64,000 bases of DNA, taken from Streptomyces cirratus. Lineage in GTDB: Bacteria > Actinomycetota > Actinomycetes > Streptomycetales > Streptomycetaceae. The position numbers and the translations under genes are program-made. The stretch lies in contig NZ_BMVP01000008.1 of assembly GCF_014650775.1 (NCBI RefSeq), forward strand, positions 186,001-250,000, in the 5' to 3' direction. Below, piece by piece: positions 61,211 to 64,000 of the stretch. The notes under the pieces were generated by a model that made no database searches, had not been told where the DNA came from, and saw only the letters and a list, made by a program, of their open reading frames with translations. Position 1 is the first letter of the stretch, and the number at the start of each line of letters is the position of its first letter.

Positions 61211-62377
61211 ATGACTGCACTTCGCGCACTGCGGCGCGTTGCCGCCCTGATGCTGGCCGCCGCGCCGCTGCTGGCCACCTCTCTCCTGGCGACGGCCACC
61301 CCCGCGTCAGCTGATCGCCGTGGCACCAGCGCTCATGCAGATGCCGGCGATTCGGACGCCGCGGCGCAGCGGCTGCTGGCCCAACCGCCATTCCCGCCCA
61401 CCGACGTCAGCTTGTTCACCACGGCGGCCTACCCCGGAGGACCTTCGTTGGAGCCCGCGCCGCCCCGCCAGATCACCGACCAGGAACTGACCGCGCAGCT
61501 CAAGGCCACGCTCAAGCCCCGCGGTCGCCGCGCGGTCGAGGAGGCACTCGCCGTCTTCCACAGCCGGCCGATCGCCGCGATCGTGCCCGATCCGAACCTG
61601 CGAGCCGCCCTCGCCTCCCTGGCCGGCAGCCCCGCGCAGGCCAGCATCCAATCGATCCGGCAGGGTGTCTTCCACCAGGTCTACTTCGGCACCCCACCGA
61701 ATCCCGCCGCCGTCGCTCAGGTCGTCGGTACGCCGGAGGGACCGGAGATCGTCTTCAACGAGAGGTTCCGGTACGAGGACTTCCGGCTGCTCGGGGTCAC
61801 CCTCTCGCACGAGACCCTGCACCAGGACCCGCTGAACAACGCGAACGAAGAACTCATCAACACCGCGCTGCACACCGCGTACTACGGGCAGCTCCTCCTC
61901 GAACAGCCGCAGCTGGCGACCACACGCACCGAGCTGTGTCGCAGGCTCAACACAGGTCTGATGGCGCTGTTGAACACGCGGGACGACCACGGCCGGCAGC
62001 GACTGACCCACTCCACAGGCAATGTCCTGCCCGGCGCGGCGACTCCGCTGCCGAGCTTCGGGGCCGCCTTCCTCGGGACGACCCTGGACGGTGACACGGG
62101 GACTGATCCCACCAGTACGCCCGGCAACTCGAACCTGGATTTCTACCTCAGCGCCATCACCCACACCCAGCAGACCGGCGCTGCGTTCAATACCGCCACC
62201 GTCGAACTCCTCGACCGGCACCAGGCCTGGGCCACGCCCAGCCAGCGCATCCGGCTGGCCCGACTGCTCAAGCTGCGCGTCACCCACCCGGCCAGGCCCT
62301 CGCTTGTCGACTCGAAGCCCGCGATCGCGCAACTGAGCCTATGGGGCATCGGCGTCGACGTGAGGTTGCCCTGGTAA
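61211..62377 (+). CDS. secreted HExxH protein, putative metallopeptidase
   Basis: A 388-residue secreted protein. Signal peptide 1-34 (M-T-A-L-R-A-L-R-R-V, hydrophobic core, P-A-S-A). At residues 200-204 it has H-E-T-L-H in V-T-L-S-H-E-T-L-H-Q-D, with Glu213/Glu214 (N-A-N-E-E-L-I) and His221 shortly after, the arrangement of a zinc metallopeptidase helix pair. I do not recognise the family. It may be a new or divergent secreted peptidase, or a protein that only keeps the motif. The ATG at 61211 has no strong ribosome binding site. Confidence 0.65.
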   Translation: MTALRALRRVAALMLAAAPLLATSLLATATPASADRRGTSAHADAGDSDAAAQRLLAQPPFPPTDVSLFTTAAYPGGPSLEPAPPRQITDQELTAQLKATLKPRGRRAVEEALAVFHSRPIAAIVPDPNLRAALASLAGSPAQASIQSIRQGVFHQVYFGTPPNPAAVAQVVGTPEGPEIVFNERFRYEDFRLLGVTLSHETLHQDPLNNANEELINTALHTAYYGQLLLEQPQLATTRTELCRRLNTGLMALLNTRDDHGRQRLTHSTGNVLPGAATPLPSFGAAFLGTTLDGDTGTDPTSTPGNSNLDFYLSAITHTQQTGAAFNTATVELLDRHQAWATPSQRIRLARLLKLRVTHPARPSLVDSKPAIAQLSLWGIGVDVRLPW

Positions 62378-62627
62378 AGGTCGGGGAGGGGTTCCCAGGA
62401 CTCTGCGCTGGCGGAGCCGTTCCAGGTCGTGTTTCACGTTCCCTCCGGACACGCCGCTGACCAGGTGATAGGTATTTCACCGTCACCTTGCACGGCTCGC
62501 CGCGTCCGGGCTCTGTCGTCGCTGGCGGACGTCGGGAGATGAGCGTCCCGTTCCTCGTTGTCGGTGAAGTGTGTTTCTGTACCGTTCCTCCCGACCTATC
62601 AGGTGGTTGTGGTGCAAGAGTGAGGGC

Positions 62628-63453
62628 ATGGAGTCTTCACCGCCTGGTCTGTTCGCTTCGACGGTGCCGCACTACGCGAGGTTTCGGTCCGCGTATGGCG
62701 CTCGCTTGTTCGCCTTGCTCAGTGCGCGCTTTTCGTTGGACGGGACTCAGCGGGTGCTGGACTTGGGGGCGGGCTGTGCAGCGCTGACGTTGCCGCTGGC
62801 AGCGCTGGTCCGCGAGGTGGTCGCGGTCGATCCCGAGCCGCAGATGATTGCCGAGGGACGCCGGCTTGCGGCCGTGGCGGGGGTGGGCAATATCGACTGG
62901 CGGCTTGGGGACTCGAACACGTTGCTGGCGTTGAACGTGGGTCCGGTATTGCTGACGGTCATGGGCGCGTCGTTCCACTGGACTGACCGCGAACGGCTGC
63001 TGCGAGACCTGGACACCTTGATCGAACCAGGTGGAGCGGTGGTGCTGGCAACCTGCGGAGCGCGGCACGTCGACCTCGACGTTCAGCCCTGGCTGCATGT
63101 GGTCGAGGAGGTCCGCAGCCGCTATCTGGGCCCGAACCGCCGTCCCGACTCCGGCCGCCTATCCCGACGTGCGGCACGAGGAGGTTCTGCTGCGCTCACC
63201 CTTCTCCCGGATCGAGGCGATCCACTGGGATCGCACCGACGGCCTGACGGTGGACGAGGTCGTTGGGCTCCAGCTGTCCTTCAGCTTCACCAGCCCGGCG
63301 GCGCTCGGCTCCGACAAGATGCTGCGGGACCTCGAGCCCGCCCGTACCGACGAGCGGCAATATGCCCTGGGACGAACTGCGGACCGCGCAAGAACGCGTG
63401 GGAAAGAAGTAAGAAACGGTCGGACGGGACAACACGGGATGCTCATGGGGTGA
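62628..63453 (+). pseudogene. SAM-dependent methyltransferase, frameshifted
   Basis: ATG at 62628 (M-E-S-S-P-P-G-L-F-A-S-T-V-P-H-Y-A-R-F-R). Motif I is V-L-D-L-G-A-G-C-A-A-L, then V-A-V-D-P-E-P-Q-M-I and S-F-H-W-T-D-R-E of the class I fold. Near 63150 the frame changes (Y-L-G-P-N-R-R, then A-A-Y-P-D-V-R-H-E-E-V-L-L in the second frame) and runs to 63453. The SAM-binding part is intact; the substrate-binding end needs the shift. Confidence 0.7.
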
Positions 63454-63469
63454 TCGTACGGATTGGGCT

Positions 63470-63497
63470 CGGGCTCTCATCCGAGAGCCCGTTTCTA
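63470..63497. terminator. bidirectional terminator between convergent genes
   Basis: Arms CGGGCTCTC (63470-63478) and complement (63483-63491), 4-base loop, then TTTCTA on the + strand. It lies between the convergent methyltransferase and SMI1-type genes and touches the stop codon of the latter. Confidence 0.8.
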
Positions 63498-63938
63498 TAA
63501 GAAGTGCCCAAGGGTGCAGGTCAGGGCCTGATTAGCGTCCGTTGGGCAATTGGGGACCCTGGCAAGCAGTCCCTGGGCTTGCTGAAAGGCCTCGTCGGCA
63601 TCCTCCGGCCGTTGCCCCCAGGTCGGATGCCAGTAGCCGCGTCGGACCGACAGGGCAATGCCCTCCACTGGACCACTCAAGTCGCTGTCGGAGCCCTTGG
63701 GGGTCGCCGTGGCGCCAGTCCGGCCACGCGTTCTCCCACGCCCCTCTTCGGGCGGCTGGCTGACCGGTAGACCCGACGCCAGGAAGGCCCGGTGGTCGTC
63801 GGCAAACTCGAAGCCGTACTCCTGTTCAATACCCTTGAGCTCGATCTCGCTCAGCCCCGGAGCTATCTCGCAGCAGTCCGCAAGAGCGAGGAGGCGCGCT
63901 GCTTCGATCCCAATCTTCATCCCATCCGGCTTCATCAC
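63495..63938 (-). CDS. SMI1/KNR4-type immunity protein with compensating frameshifts
   Basis: A 147-residue open frame (GTG 63938; ATGs at 63935 and 63920 possible). The start matches SMI1/KNR4 family proteins (G-L-S-E-I-E-L-K-G-I-E-Q-E-Y-G-F-E-F-A-D-D-H-R-A-F-L) and so does the end (V-E-G-I-A-L-S-V-R-R-G-Y-W-H-P-T-W-G). In between the frame reads nonsense, while the +1 frame reads A-W-E-N-A-W-P-D-W-R-H-G-D-P-Q-G-L-R-Q-R-L, the family's usual middle. Two opposite shifts thus cancel. The product may be defective. Many family members are toxin-immunity proteins. Confidence 0.6.
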   Translation of the reverse strand: MMKPDGMKIGIEAARLLALADCCEIAPGLSEIELKGIEQEYGFEFADDHRAFLASGLPVSQPPEEGRGRTRGRTGATATPKGSDSDLSGPVEGIALSVRRGYWHPTWGQRPEDADEAFQQAQGLLARVPNCPTDANQALTCTLGHFL

Positions 63939-64000
63939 GCTGGAACGGTACTGGTCCCACCCCGCTGAACTCAGACAGTTTTAAAGGATGACCAGGCTGC

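Noticed and set aside
1..64000. CRISPR array or rRNA genes
   Set aside because: No regularly spaced repeats and no rRNA-like sequence were seen on reading through the window.

Overview
The window is high-GC actinobacterial DNA. SCO5918-family and cold-shock genes, a SpoIIE/STAS module, a split CHAT/TPR operon, Imm49, WapI and SMI1/KNR4 genes, DUF6233 and TipAS proteins, and many GTG/TTG starts all point to Streptomyces. At least ten broken transposases, integrase and relaxase remnants and about twenty pseudogenes suggest a chromosome arm or a large linear plasmid rather than the chromosome core.

Layout. 0-6.9 kb: start of a Ser/Thr kinase, an Imm49 gene, an integrase stump, then a cold-shock locus (csp gene with long leader and terminator, DEAD-box helicase behind a hairpin that covers its ribosome binding site, CBS protein, SCO5918-family protein). 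6.9-8.6 kb: decayed helicase, relaxase and IS256. 8.7-11.7 kb: LuxR-type regulator divergent from a small secreted peptide and a secreted CdtB-like nuclease fused to a ricin-type lectin. 11.7-15 kb: decayed nitroreductase and CBS-BON genes, an IS630 scrap and a pectate lyase-pectin methylesterase. 16-20.4 kb: threonylcarbamoyl-AMP synthase and a GAF-PP2C phosphatase/STAS pair. 20.4-21.9 kb: dead ISL3. 22-30.7 kb: five-gene operon of CHAT protease, CBS/zinc protein, membrane protein with RcpC/SAF-like tail and two large TPR proteins. 31-35 kb: FAD monooxygenase, frameshifted LysR, tautomerase and a peptidase remnant. 35.7-40.9 kb: aldose epimerase, glucose-dehydrogenase-like SDR, cydA, cydB and gluconokinase. 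41-46 kb: secreted protein, DUF998 membrane protein, adenylate-forming enzyme and LysR. 46.6-50.2 kb: TipAS protein, then a PucR-type gene split by a 2,268-bp element with 80-bp inverted repeats that carries a WapI-type immunity gene. 50.2-53.5 kb: CoiA-like gene with a frameshift, DUF6233, and a Ku scrap joined to a response regulator scrap. 53.7-56.3 kb: secreted protein and divergent two-component system around a 21-bp inverted repeat. 56.6-60.8 kb: Tn3 transposase cut by an IS5 element, TetR/hydrolase pair, second IS5 remnant. 61-64 kb: secreted HExxH protein, frameshifted methyltransferase, SMI1/KNR4-type gene.

How the genes work together. The strongest candidate for an undescribed system is the CHAT/TPR operon (21967-30714), where the usual TPR-CHAT chain appears split over separate genes together with a membrane protein. 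The sugar genes around cydAB describe direct glucose oxidation feeding a bd-type oxidase. The inverted-repeat element at 47.5-49.8 kb is a clean insertion: removing exactly that segment rejoins the PucR reading frame. Many of the broken genes differ from an intact frame by one base, so either real decay or assembly error must be kept in mind.
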